A DNA stretch of 64,000 bases from Trematomus loennbergii. Lineage: Eukaryota > Chordata > Actinopteri > Perciformes > Nototheniidae. Made by a program: the position numbers and the translations under genes. This document shows positions 33,657-45,548 of this stretch, piece after piece. The number at the start of each line of letters is the position of its first letter. Within the stretch, counting starts at the first letter, position 1. The DNA lies in contig JAAOOA010000166.1 in the NCBI GenBank assembly GCA_012861695.1, positions 527,236-591,235 on the forward strand, written 5' to 3'. The notes under the pieces are model-generated. The model had not been told where the DNA came from, did not search any database, and was given only the letters and a program-made list of their open reading frames with translations.

Positions 33657-33738
33657 TTATATATGTGTGGGAATGTGACGTCATTGTCACGTGACGTGAT
33701 CACATGACCGGTGCCCGGTAAAATGTAAGTTATAAAAG
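33657..33738. promoter_or_regulatory. bidirectional promoter, unit 4
   Basis: Minus TATA 33657-33663, CRE 33676-33683, CACGTG 33688-33693, plus TATAAAAG 33731-33738, pyrimidine start 33761. Confidence 0.65.
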
Positions 33739-33955
33739 TTTTTCCGGCAGTTTCAGAAAACCTTTCTCTTGGCTGCACGGCACGCGCACTGTTCTCTCCC
33801 TCAAGGTAGGACTCGCGGGTTTAAGGTGGTTTTATGGTCTTTTCAATGAACCTATGGAAGGGTCTCAGGTCAGTTTGTGTTTCATTAGGGCGAGGGCAAG
33901 ATACGTTTTCCCATCATGGGGGGGAAACTCTTCAGACATTCAAAGCACGAGACCT

Positions 33956-34902
33956 GGGGCCTCATTTATAAAGCTTTGCGTAGGATTCACGTGGAAGGTG
34001 GCTTACGTAGGACAAAGCAAATAAATACGCACAGACATTTCCCGATTCATTAAACACAGCGTACCGGCGTAGGACTTGCGTGCCGGCACGTCCTACGCCG
34101 GTTTCCCTTTTTATAAATCACAATCAACTCGCAATGCGGCGCAGCTTTTGCGGGCTTCACGTAACTCTCATCTGTGCCTATAAATAGTCAAAGAAACGCC
34201 CCGTATTAATATTCATTCAGACTGACTGCAGGAAGAAGATCGCAGGAAATGCCGACAGAACAGCTAAAAAAGACATTTCACACCGAGTCAGATTTTGGTT
34301 CTTTTGGGGAGGTCGAGACAAATCACATTGGTTCAAACTGCGTCCACCAAACAGAGTAGCAGCATGGAGGTCGGATCGTCACCAAAATAAATAAGTGGTC
34401 CGAAAAGTTAAGTTAAAGAGAACCTATAGAAAAGCTACACGGCGTCAGTTTAAAGTAATTCTGTCTTTCTGCTTACCGCATCATTTATGAGAATACCTTT
34501 CTTAACAAGAGAACATCATCGAGGGGTGATCAATAACATTTCCGTTTTTATGTATTTCTCCAATGTGTGTGTGCACTGAGGAGTCTCAAACAGGCGTTTG
34601 TTTCATCATTTTAAGATTGGCTTCAATCAAGTTTTGCAAAGTAATTCTTCATATTTGATAAATGAGAGGTAACATTTTATTGATATTATTTCCACATATT
34701 TCTCTCCATTCTTCCTTCTGCCAACGGTGTCGCAGTTTCTCGTCTCTCCCGTTGTTGTGCGTACCGCGTACGGATGGGTCAGAGCGTGCGTGGAGGACCG
34801 CACATTTCCCCCTCAAGTTAATTTTTTATAAATCGCAAACAGTGCGTAGAAACTGGCGTAAGCCATCTTTTGAGCGGACGCACCGTTTATAAATGAGGCC
34901 CC
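33956..34902. mobile_element. MITE in intron 1, unit 4
   Basis: Same insertion and ends as in the other units. Confidence 0.7.
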
Positions 34903-35112
34903 AGGTCTGTTACAAGCAATGTGTTTTTAATATGGTGTTTTACTCCAAGTTGTAATAGTTTTGAAGCAACTTGTAGGTGTTTTGCAGAGTGTAGAAGTGC
35001 TCATAACCAGCCGAGCAACCCGGGGAACTGGCTATGGACGTTTGCTCACTTTCTTCTAGCTCTTATTATTCTTTATAACATCTGTTCTTGTGTTTAATCC
35101 ATAGAGCTGAGT

Positions 35113-35570
35113 ATGAGCGTTCCCCCTCCTGGATGGAGCCAGGAGGATCTATTACTCTGTCAAAGTAAGCCTGGGTTTGAACCTTTTTTAATGCTATATT
35201 GAATTGGTGTTTGAGCAACTCTTAAGTTGCGTTTGGTTTTTAAAAGTCTACTGTCCTCTAGTGCTTTTTTAGTTTTCTTTTCTGTCAATAGTTCTCTTGT
35301 GTGCAGATTGTGGGCAACATCATTGACCAAGTGCTTGTGTTACAGGCTCCTCTCCCTCTGGGGGAACCTTGTCTGCTTTCAGTGGAGGGACTGCACCGGG
35401 TGACACTTTGAAAGGGTGAGGAAACTAACTCTCACTGTAATCATTTTGTAGAAGTTGTGCTTTGAGTAGTGTGTGCTTTTGTTCTCTTTGTGTCCCTCAC
35501 AGTTAGCAGGCATTGTGACCTAGTGGACCAGACCTGCCCATCTGAGGAGGGGAAACCCACCATGTCATAG
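35113..35570 (+). CDS. predicted small spliced gene, copy 4
   Basis: Exon 1 33761-33805, exon 2 35105-35164, exon 3 35346-35415, exon 4 from 35510. Coding parts 35113-35164, 35346-35415 and 35510-35570. Same predicted product. AATAAA at 35642-35647. The large transposon block of this unit begins about 340 bp beyond the poly(A) signal, so the transcript should not be affected. Confidence 0.42.
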
Positions 35571-35986
35571 TGTAAAGTATGTTCACCCTGTTACCCGTTG
35601 ACAGCTGCTGAACATTGACATGTTAACATGTGTATTTGTGAAATAAAGCTGCTTTCTATTTGCTCATGAATGCCTCTGTTATTGTCCTCGTGAAGGGAAG
35701 CCCCAACATCTGCAAAACAACTTTGGATTTAGATTGAGGGTCCACAGGTTCCTCCATCCCCTCAACAGGAGTTGGTGTTGTCAGCTCATATTAAAGGGGA
35801 CCACAGTTACCACATATGCATCAGAGAGGGTGTTTTCACTGTTGGCCTAATATATGATTGGTCAACTGAACTTGGCAACACTAAACACAACCACACCTTA
35901 ACATGAGCAGAAACAGACGACCTGCTCACCTGGAGATGTCGCACTAAACCTTCTCTACGTTTTTGACAAGGAGTAAATTATATTAA

Positions 35987-36794
35987 AGGAGAGGTGTCAT
36001 GGCCATTTCCACTGATCATAATTCCATTGTAGAGGTATACTAAAATAGATTTATACTGTGCATCTCTCCAAACTCACATTGGTTTCTCAAACAGCATCTC
36101 TGTAAACTACTTGTATTCACTGAATTTCACTCTCTGCCTTTAACGGCTCGTTGTAGCTCCAAAAGCTCCAGCCCCCACCCTCCCTGTGAGCACAGTGTGC
36201 TCTGATTGGTCGGGACGTTGTGAATCGCGCTGAGCTCCGTGGAGGTGTTGCTTCCTTGTTTAGGATACATAGCGAAACACAGCCAAACTCATCCTGAGCA
36301 CACACAAACTCACATCCGAAGTAAAAACAATAAGTGTGGCTTGATATTGAGTAAGAAAAAGGTTGATAAACGCTGTGAGAATGGGTCTGCAGAGAGAATT
36401 TTGCCGCGATCCCAACTGTTATCAGCCTGCAGCCAGGGAGGAGAAATCAGCTGAGCTGCCTGCTCCCTGCACACAGATGTGTGTGTGAGGAAAGTCAATT
36501 TGGACCAATCAGCGGGGGCTTAACGTAACGGCTCCGCGGACGTAACGTAACGGCTCTTCGGGATTGGTCCATTTCGTTCCGGGTACCGCATGACATCAGG
36601 CGGTACCCGGAAGAATCAAATGGCCAGTGACGTATCTCCAACGAGGCGTTTTGGGGAGGTATTTTCTGTGTTAGAGTTTTACTCGCTACAGGGTGTACTT
36701 TGAGGGTTTTGACTCTGCACACCGTTTACATGCAAAAAACCTTCATAACACACAAGGGGACGGGTAATAACCGGAAAAGCATGACATGGGAGCT
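35987..36794. mobile_element. TTAA-flanked non-autonomous element, unit 4
   Basis: TTAA at 35983-35986 and 36795-36798. Ends AGGAGAGGTGTCATGG and, inverted, AGCTCCCATGTCATGC form imperfect inverted repeats. A TTAA duplication is known for piggyBac and Kolobok elements. Internal hairpin CCGGGTACCG...CGGTACCCGG at 36579-36610. No transposase frame. Confidence 0.65.
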
Positions 36795-37837
36795 TTAAAT
36801 CAAATGTTGGCAGTGCTAAACATTGCCAGACCAAACAAATGTTCTTTACAATCTCCAGAAGATGTTGGTCTGTTTTTAAAACGCTTTCTAGCAAGTGAAG
36901 ACCAAGCTGCCCATCACACTGAGGCCCCGGCTCCACGAGGACGAAAACTGGTTGAATCCGCATATTTCTCATGCGTATAGCCCTCTAAGCTCCACGACGC
37001 CGTAAGGGAAACGTAGAAACAGACCCCGCAAACGACAACGGGTCCAAAGGTGGATAGATCTGGGAACAGAGCGCTCTGGGGGGTCCAACGGGGCCGTGGA
37101 GTCGCCTATACGGTCATTCGTTTTCATAGCCCCGCCTCTCCCCCGCAGGGTTGCTATCGTGCTCCAGTCGCTACTGACCATGCTACAGTTCTTTGTGCAA
37201 CATTACAGTAGCTCCTCCTTGAATTCAGATTATTTATCTTCATCTCGATATGGACATAAACGCGAGTGAAGTCTAATCTGACAGGACGGAGACACGCAGC
37301 TCCTGCCGCTGTGATGCAGCGGGAGCAAAACACACACTTCAGATCATCACCCTTAGCTATTTTAATTACCTCTCAAACTACCTAAACTAGTTATTTTTAC
37401 TGTCGGGTCACTCATTACAGGATCAGCTGCCGCATGAGACAGACACTGACGCTGTGAGAAGAGAGGAAAAAGAGACAGGCTCTGTGTATTTGATGATTAT
37501 ATATCATTATATCGTCGTTATTCATTTGTTTTAAAGCTCAATAAATAACAATGAAGACCTTTGACCGGCACTTTTATAATTTTGTCCGGAAGATTTAAAC
37601 TTTAACACACGTTGACCGGCGAAAAACTCTGCGCGGATCCCTCGGCCCCCACCCATGGAATAAACAGAAGGGCAGCCATGACAACCATTCTTCTTCGCTG
37701 CTTTTGTGGAGGAAGTTGCTGCTTTTGTGGAGGAAGTTACAGCACCACGTACAGGTTCGGCATATGTACTGCAGCTTTTCCAGCGTTTGGATGTAAACGG
37801 AGCCGTCTCGTGGAGCTTGACACAATCCGGTGTATAT

Positions 37838-40800
37838 TAGTGATGGGAATTATGGCTCTTGAAGGGAGCCGGATCTTATGGCTCCGTTCAAAGAGCGTTC
37901 AAAGAGCCGTTCAAAAGAGCCGTTTTTTTAAAAAGGGGGCGGGGTTACTAGGTTTATCTGCGAACTAATCACCAGGATAATGATTGACTGCATGCCAGAC
38001 CTATGTCAAATAATCTGCATTGTAAACATGACACAAGGTGGCGCCATATCCATGTCATTCATGTTAGTGAATGTACTTTGAATTTACCCTCTGCATGTGT
38101 TAAGTAAATAAAGTTGCCTTGCCTTGAATGAAATTCACGCAACTCTTAATATTAGAACACTTTTTATTGGCAATATAAAAAAACAAGTAGGCTACAATAA
38201 ACTTTTGTGCAAAACATATTTTAGTGCAAATCGAACAACACCAAAAACATTTAGGAATAAATAGGAAAACTACTTCTGAACAATATTTAAAGTATTATAA
38301 AAACAGAGTAAAAATAAAATAGAGAAAAATCTGTGAGCTGCTTTGTCAAAAACAGGAGATGAGCTGCTCCTGGCCTATGGCCTGCTTGCTGCTTGAGCAT
38401 GCATTATGCCATCATCTATGGCAAATTTGCATTAAGGAAAGCAAGTTCCCTCACTTTTGAGGGCTTAAGGCGATTTCTCCTCTCTGATACTATTTGTCCA
38501 GTCTTGGAGAATATTCTCTCTGACGGAACTGACGTTGCCACAATGCAAAGCCTTTCAGCCATGAGCTTGGTGAGCCTGGGGTATAAGGTGGCCCGACTTT
38601 CCCACCACTTAAGAGGATCTGAGGATTTTGGAAGAAGAGGCTCCTCTAGGTAAGACCGCACCTCCATGATGGCATCTGCTGTGGGATTCCTTGTTGACAC
38701 TGCACCAGCGACACGGTCATGGAAATACCTCCAAACAACTGATCCTTCTGCAGCACTGCCTGCTCCTTCCTGTTGATCTGGTTGCTGGCTGGGTTCGCTG
38801 CTGCTGAGAGTGACTCTTCCTGCTGCAGTTGCTATTCTCTGGAAAGCCTCATCTGCTGCTCTGGCATCCCCGAATACCACCTTTTTGAATCTTGGGTCAA
38901 GTGCCGTAGCATCTCCAAGGGTGTGGTTATATTCCATTCTGAGGAATCTACTTGCCATGTTTGCACATAGCGAGTTCCCCAAATCTGATGCTTGTTGTGT
39001 TGTTGCACTTCCCTGGTAGCTGACTGTGACTTTCTGCAGTCCCTTTGCCAGCAATATTACCATTGAGGCAGTCACGTAGCTAGTGAGAAAAAAAACAGGG
39101 AATATTGAGACAATTATTATAAAGTGTTACCAACAATGACACACTATACTATATACACTGGTATCTATATCATTTATATAATACAAATAAAATAGTCTCA
39201 AACATTCATAATTTGTTATCTGGTATTTTTGTATGCATGCTATAGAAAGCTACAGCTGACCAACTCTAACTAATAACACACCTTTCTGCACTGATCTCAA
39301 CAGTGACTTCTTGAAAGGGCTCCAGGATAGTACACACCTCCTGCAGTATGCTCCATTCTTCTTGGGATAGAGGGCTGACTGATGCATTTGTGATGGCCAG
39401 GGTGGAGATAATGGCATCCTTGGATTTCAGAAAACTCTTCAACATGTCATATGTAGAGTTCCATCTTGTGATGCAGTCCTGTTTGAGTCGTAGCTCTGCC
39501 ATCCCCATTTGGTTTTGAGTGGCCTTCAGTTTTTCTGCACCCACTGTGCTCCTGTGAAAGTATTCCACCGCCTCTTTCACTTTATCCAGAATGGGTTTTA
39601 GGCCTTTGAGGGAATCTCTGGCAATCAAATTGATAGTATGTGCCAGGCATGGAAGGTGGGTCCATTTTGCTATTTGTATAGCCTTTGTAATGTTAGCAGC
39701 ATTGTCAGTTACGCAGCAAACCACTTTACCTTCCACTTTCCAATCTTTTGCAACATTGAGAAGCTTTTTGGCCAGATTGTCTGCTGTGTGCCGTTCACTA
39801 AATTCAAAACAGTCCAATAGGCAGGAGGACATCTTGAAATCTTCAATGAAGTGGCATGTTACTGCCATAAATGAGGTTGTAGCCCTTGATGTCCAACAGT
39901 CTACGGTTAAGCAAACTGCTGACAGTTTAGACACCTTTTCCTTCAGTGATGCTGCTTCTCTCTGATACATGTTTGCAATTGTCTGGGATACTGTCTTCCT
40001 TGATGGAAGACTGTAGGAAGGGTTGAGAGCATTGCTGTATCGCTTGAATCCTTTGTCTTCCACAATACTGAATGGCTGGAAGTCAGTTGCAATCATTTTA
40101 ACAAGCTCTTCATCTATCTTACCTTGTCTCATTGGGGTTATGACAGGTGCTACATAACTGTGGAGATGAGTCTGTTTTGTTTTAGGTATTGTGCCAGTGG
40201 TTCTATGAGAGCTTGGTGCCTGGCCAGGCACTAATGTAGGCCTATTGGTAGTTTCACATGATGACTGACTTAATGTGGTCGGGGTTTCAGCAGAAGCACT
40301 GGCGCTGTCTCCGTCATTATTATTGGAACTTGTTGTCTCAGCTCCGCCACTTGCACCGTCGGATGCTGTGTTTTTAAGTGGCGATGAAGATTATTGGTTG
40401 ACCCTGCTTTAAATGATATTTTTCCTTTACAAATGGTGCACTCCGCTTTATCACTGCCTGGATTTTGTTTAAAGTGCATCCAAATGCTGCTGCGTTTTCG
40501 CGTTTGGCTCATTATATATCCGCAAAACACGTGGGACGTCTATCTGTCCTGTACCACCACTTGTTATGACTTCTCTCTCGCGTGTATTCCGTTAAGACCC
40601 ACCCCATCTCACTCCTCGTGCTGAAACCTACCAATCAGAGTAGGGGTGGGTCTTCACAGAATACGTTTGGGAACAAAATCAAGCTTTTTAAAAGGCGAGT
40701 GGATTTTGACAGGCAGTGAGTGCGGACCAACGATTGAACGATAAAAAGAACGGCTCTCACCAAGTAGGACTCGGTTCCCCTCGTTCGTACCAAAGAGCCG

Positions 40801-40839
40801 TTCAAAAGAATCGGCTCGTTCGCGACCGACACATCACTA
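37838..40839 (-). mobile_element. hAT transposon, near complete, unit 4
   Basis: Starts TAGTGATGGG, ends CATCACTA, with perfect 8-bp duplications GTGTATAT at 37830-37837 and 40840-40847. Subterminal repeats of AAAGAGCCGTTC occur at both ends. It is 3002 bp long and carries a transposase gene on the minus strand. Confidence 0.92.
38416..40512 (-). pseudogene. hAT transposase (BED finger type), one frameshift
   Basis: Three open stretches read in order on the minus strand. First, an N-terminal BED zinc finger (40512-40270; CTICKGK...NLHRHLKTQH). Second, a core with TVDCWTS and TDNAANITKA, the two catalytic-Asp regions, and CLAHTIN (40231-39266). Third, the C-terminal dimerisation region with PSERIFSKTGQIVSERRNRL (39075-38416). 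The last two are joined by a good intron, 39281-39080 (GTGTGT...CACTAG), which restores frame. The first and second are one base out of phase near 40380, so this copy has a frameshift there unless another intron exists. ZBED1-like hAT family. Otherwise no stop codons; it must have been active recently. Confidence 0.8.
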
Positions 40840-41257
40840 GTGTATATTGCGTGGGGACGGAAGGTTTTTTGCTGTTGCATTTGCGTTACTCCGATGCGTT
40901 TTGCCGTATTTGTCCTCGTGGAGCCGGGGCCTAAAGCTTTGTAAACATTTCATTGAGCCACCACATTACCACGAATAATTCCCAGCTTGTGCAAAATGAA
41001 GATGAACATTAGGCAAAACAGACCATAAGCTTGTGTGGATATATCGTATAAAACGTAATGTATTCATTTCAGGTGAGACTTGTTGCTTTGTCTCATGTTT
41101 CTTTTCATTCACAACTGATCGTCGCACTGACTTGCTCCTCTGCTGCCCTCCAGTGGCCACAAGGCACAACAGCTACTTTTACATTACAGCATGTAGCTCC
41201 AAAGCACACAAGTATTTCCGGTAACACTTTATTTTGATAGTCCATCTGTTGACACTC

Positions 41258-42385
41258 TAATGCTGCGTTCACAGCGGACGCGATGCGATGTATGGGGGCG
41301 GCGCGATTACATGTAAAGGCAATGCAGAGACGCGGACAGACGCGAATTCCCTCCGACGGCGCGCATGAAGCGGTGGACACGGCGCGATTGAACGGTGCCG
41401 CGTTAAACGCGAGAGTTCAATTTTTTTCAACTGGAGCGCCAAATTCACGTGACGCGTTCTCGCGGAAGCCAATCAGCGGTGAGGATCTCAGCCTGCCGTC
41501 ACTGACGTTCAACCACACATCAGCTGTTAGCTGTTAGCAGTTAGCACTCAGAGCTCACAGCTCATATCTGTTCAGAAACTGGACAAAAGTGAAACAGTAC
41601 AAACCACAGACTGCCTGTGTCATGGTGAATACAGTCGCTGCTTTATTTATGTCTGTATAGGCCGTTGTGAGTGTGGACGGTCGGAGCATATACTATATAT
41701 ATTTATTTTAAAAGGTTTTTCCTGCCGTCTGTCTGCAGACTTGTCAAAGCATTAATTCATGGTTTCTACTAACCGGTATCAGTATGTTACTTCGGCATCA
41801 TTTAGAAACGTGTATTACAATTTAATCACGGTAAAATATGTTAATTTTGTTGTAGTTGTAGCTCCCGAGCCAGCGCGTCTTGTTTGAATGATGCGAGTAA
41901 ACACAGCTGGCAGCCGCGGTGAACCTCCAGCGTTTAGAGCGATGCGATAGGAGCGATTATGCTGCGTTCACACCGGACGCGATGCGAATATTCGCTTCGC
42001 TCTAAACTTGTACTTGTTAAACTTTTGTCCAGTTTCTGAACAGATATGAGGAGCTGTGAGCTCTGTGTGCTAACTGCTAACAGCTAATGGCTGATGTTGT
42101 GTGGTTGAACGTCGGTAACGTCAGTGACGGCAGGCTGAGATCCTCACCGCTGATTGGCTTCCGCGAGAACACGTCACGTGAATTTGACGCTCGAGTTGAA
42201 CAAATTGAACTCTCGCGTTTGACGTGGCACCGTTCAATCGCCTCAATCGCGTGATTCGCGCCGCGTCCACCGCTTCATGCGCGCTGTCGGAGCGAATTCG
42301 CGTCTGTCCGCGTCTCTGCATTGACTTTACATGTAATCGCGCCGCCCCCAAACATCGCATCGCGTCCGGTGTGAACGCAGCATTA
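41258..42385. mobile_element. foldback element, long form, unit 4
   Basis: Both arms present as in unit 2, including the inner inverted pair (left end near 41959, right end near 42429). Units 2 and 4 are the only long forms. Confidence 0.75.
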
Positions 42386-44387
42386 GAGCGAAGCGAATAT
42401 TCGCATCGCGTCCGGTGTGAACGCAGCATAAGGCCGGTTCTCAATGTCGAGTACACATGCTGCAGAGCCACTATTTCAAGTATACTACGTCATAGAGTGG
42501 CGCAGAATGCTGGGCATTTAACATGCATTTAAACAGTCCTTCGGCGCCACTCGATGACTCAGGCCCAATCCCAAAGCACGCCCTACACCCTACCCTACAC
42601 ACTCCCCCTCCGTGACGGAGTGAACTCCGTGGAGTGACACATGAGGCTCCCTCCTGTCAGATGGAGGGAGACAGCAAGCTTTGGGACGGCCTCCCCTCTC
42701 TCCGGCAGAAACAGGAAATGCCGTAACTGTATGTAACAACGGTTTCAAATCAGCTTCTCTTTGACCAAAAATAAAAATGAATAACTCAAATAAAACTCCA
42801 AACATCTTTAATTGTGTTACTTTTTTGTAAAGCTTTTAGTTTTAAACCTGATGTTTATAAGCTTCTTAGTTTTTGCAACAGTCGGTGACTAGGGATGTCT
42901 GTTCAAAACATTGCAAGCTTGAATAAATCATTTAAAGCAGTTATTTTTGCCAGACTTATTACTGAATATGGTTCTTAATGTGATACCAAGTCCATCTGGA
43001 CAGTCTTCATTTCCATCATTGTTGGGCTCTCCTGAACTCTAAGAGACAAAGAGAATGAACCCTAACTTGCTCCTGATTGCATGGCGATCAGTGTGAGTGT
43101 GAGTCTCCTTCCCTTAGCAGGTGCATGCACTATATGAATGTGTGTATCCTGCTGTTCAGCTTGACTTATGTCAAAGTCATTTGAGGGCTCACGAGAGTGG
43201 AACAGTGCTATATCAATGCTGCCAATTCACCATATACACTATTTCTATCTCCTTCCCTCCTTCCTTTCCATGATCTTTGAACTGAAGCTGATACTCTAGT
43301 TGTGGGTTATTTGGGGTGTTTAAACTTGTAATACTGTTGTCCAGGGTGTGGTCCGTTTGCATTAGTCAACAATACACAGAAGGATTGTGGGCACTTTGGT
43401 TTCACCCGGTTTTCCAGTACCTCTTCAATCAAATAACACAAAGGAAAAACCCAAGAAGTTTGACTTTTTTTGAAAATGATCAACCAACAACCAAGGTTTA
43501 TGTTTGAATAATTTAGATTGTTTTTGTTTCCCAACAAAAACCAAGAATCATTCATTTGATATGAATTGCATTGAAATCTGAGACGCAGGTGATAAACATG
43601 TCTGTAACCATGCTGCCATGCCGAGTTTCACGCCATGCCTGCTTGAATATACTCTATGCAAGTACTATTGACTATATATTGAATAGTGCTATATAATATA
43701 TATATATATAATACTCTGTAATCTTAACTATATCTGATAGCTCAAGCCCTCCTTTCGTTAGTCTTAATGTCTTGTTTATCAGAAAATAGTATCGAGTACA
43801 TTTGAGGTTTGTACGTTTACGTCCATGTGACAGAGAAACATGATAAGTAGTGTCCCTGTCCATGAAACACCTGTTGTTCCCATAACCAGAAAAAGAGTGA
43901 TGGTACTTTTCCCAATAAATCATGTCGCTAAAACTAGACTCATCACTTTGAAGCATTCCTAAATCAAATCTGTGCAAAAGTTCAAGTTTATTGAACAAAA
44001 CAATAACCAAAGCAGGACTATAGGGTCACCAGGAAAGAGCAGGTTCAGCCCGTTGGTCATCCACACACCAGGTGCCGTGAATACCTGACCACATCCATGT
44101 GACCATTGAATGATATACAACTGTGTGTGGTTCAAACCAATACGTAGAATACCAGGAATAATAAGCAACGGCTCAAAATGTAATAAATCAATATTATTTA
44201 CTAAATGTATTGATGATATTTAAAAAAGGTGTGGAAATAATTCCTTTGATTAACCCCTGGAGTGTGAATATGGAACATTCATGAAAATAAAGGTTAGACA
44301 AAAGGACTTCTGTTCACACACTTATATAAGTTTACATCTGTGTCTTTATTGTTATCATGTTAACAAAACAGGCGAACACGTAACATC

Positions 44388-44861
44388 TCAGCTGCTAAGG
44401 ACAAGTTGTGCGAGATGCACAAACTGAGGGGAAGTATTTGAACACTTCGAATCATTCCACTTCTTTCCAAAGTTGTTGTGTACACAGTCTTCATCTCCTA
44501 GGTTGTTTGGTTCTCCTTTATACCAAAAGAAATACTTGACTGCACACCCATCAGACCACATCCATCTTCCTTCTTTGGCCATGTCATTGAGTCCGATCCA
44601 TGTTGCTCCCTCATTAGGGTCAGAGCTTCTGATCAGGAGTTGGACAAAAACCTCTTCCTCTCTGCTGTGGATAGACACCAGGTTGCCTCCCTGGGACACA
44701 CAGTAGAGCTCTGCATCAGCCCAGGTCGTCTTTGTGTTGAAGTACTTGTAGCAGCGGCCGTTGAAGGAGAACCAGAAGGAGGGACAGGTGTCTTGCTGGA
44801 GCTCATCTGAAGAAGACACAGCACCCAGAGCCAGGCCCAACAGGAAGAGGAAACCCAGCAT
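44388..44861 (-). pseudogene. secreted C-type lectin, copy 5, altered C-terminus
   Basis: Identical to the other copies up to C140, then a single-base deletion near 44433 shifts the frame, so the tail reads SNTSPQFVHLAQLVLSS (157 residues in all). C148 and C154 are lost. C148 normally closes the domain by pairing with C54, so folding is likely impaired. The EPN and WND motifs remain. Upstream, another single-base loss opens a longer frame back to 45008 that would start inside the adjacent LTR. The TATA box (44954-44960) and CRE remain but the E-box is gone. Called a pseudogene on balance; a sequencing error at the homopolymer is possible. Confidence 0.6.
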
Positions 44862-44953
44862 GATGATGATGATGTCACTGTCTCTGTCTGTGTAAGTTGC
44901 ACTGAACCGTTGGAGAGGATGGAGATTGTGAGCTTCTAGTGACAGGCTGCTTG

Positions 44954-44984
44954 TTATATATGTGTGGGAATGTGACGTCATTGT
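44954..44984 (-). promoter_or_regulatory. truncated lectin promoter, unit 5
   Basis: TATATAA (44954-44960) and CRE (44973-44980) are kept. The sequence is then replaced by an LTR at 44985. The E-box, the plus-strand TATA and exon 1 of the divergent gene are absent, about 210 bp relative to unit 1. Confidence 0.7.
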
Positions 44985-45155
44985 TGTAATATTCTGTTCT
45001 ATGGACATATAAGTGTCTACATAAACAGATGAAGCGGACTACTTGTGACATTCGAGTGTCCATCTTTATTCAACTGGCGCGTAACATGCACACATGCATT
45101 ACGTCATTAACGTGATCTCCGTAATCAAAGATCTTGTATTCACCAAGATGTTACA
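44985..45155 (-). repeat. 3' LTR (171 bp)
   Basis: Bounded by TGTAACATC and AATATTACA (read on the minus strand), with TG...CA ends. Contains a CRE-like TGACGTAA (45099-45106) and AATAAA (45065-45070). It lies immediately upstream of lectin copy 5 in the same orientation. Confidence 0.88.
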
Positions 45156-45548
45156 TCCCCCTTCTTTAGAAAAGAATAGTATAGCTGCCATAAACAAATT
45201 ATAACCATATGCATTTAAAGCATTTAAAATGAATGTGCGTCTTAAGGCACTATATCTACTAATTGTGATTACTCTATCACTGAGGGAATATTATAAGGCT
45301 GGTAAATCAACATTTAGTAAACACTTCTGCAGTTAAACTTATCTTTTTTGAACAGTTGCCCAGAAATAATTCTAATAGAGCATGTCGTACTGCTTCTGAA
45401 ACAAAACTGTTTTTACATTTCTAAACAAACATAAATCACAGTGCATTGTCAGTGTTGCATTATAAACAGATTCACTCAAAGTGCACTGTCAGTATTGCAT
45501 TTCCCTTTCCTTTCTTTTTTCATAGGTCTAACACATCTCTTGGCTTCG

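Larger units (their letters stand above)
36923..40931. mobile_element. Harbinger-like element, unit 4, interrupted by hAT
   Basis: Begins GGCCCCGGCTCCACGAGGAC and ends in the exact inverse. Flanked by TGA (36920-36922) and TAA (40932-40934); the empty site in units 1-3 reads CACACTAAAGC, consistent with a duplicated TAA with one change. Without the hAT it is about 1.0 kb, too short for a transposase. The superfamily is tentative. Confidence 0.6.
31663..42960. repeat. lectin array unit 4 (11.3 kb, with nested transposons)
   Basis: Basic unit plus a TTAA-flanked element, a Harbinger-like element and, inside the latter, a hAT transposon, all in the spacer between the divergent gene and the foldback element. 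Confidence 0.95.
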
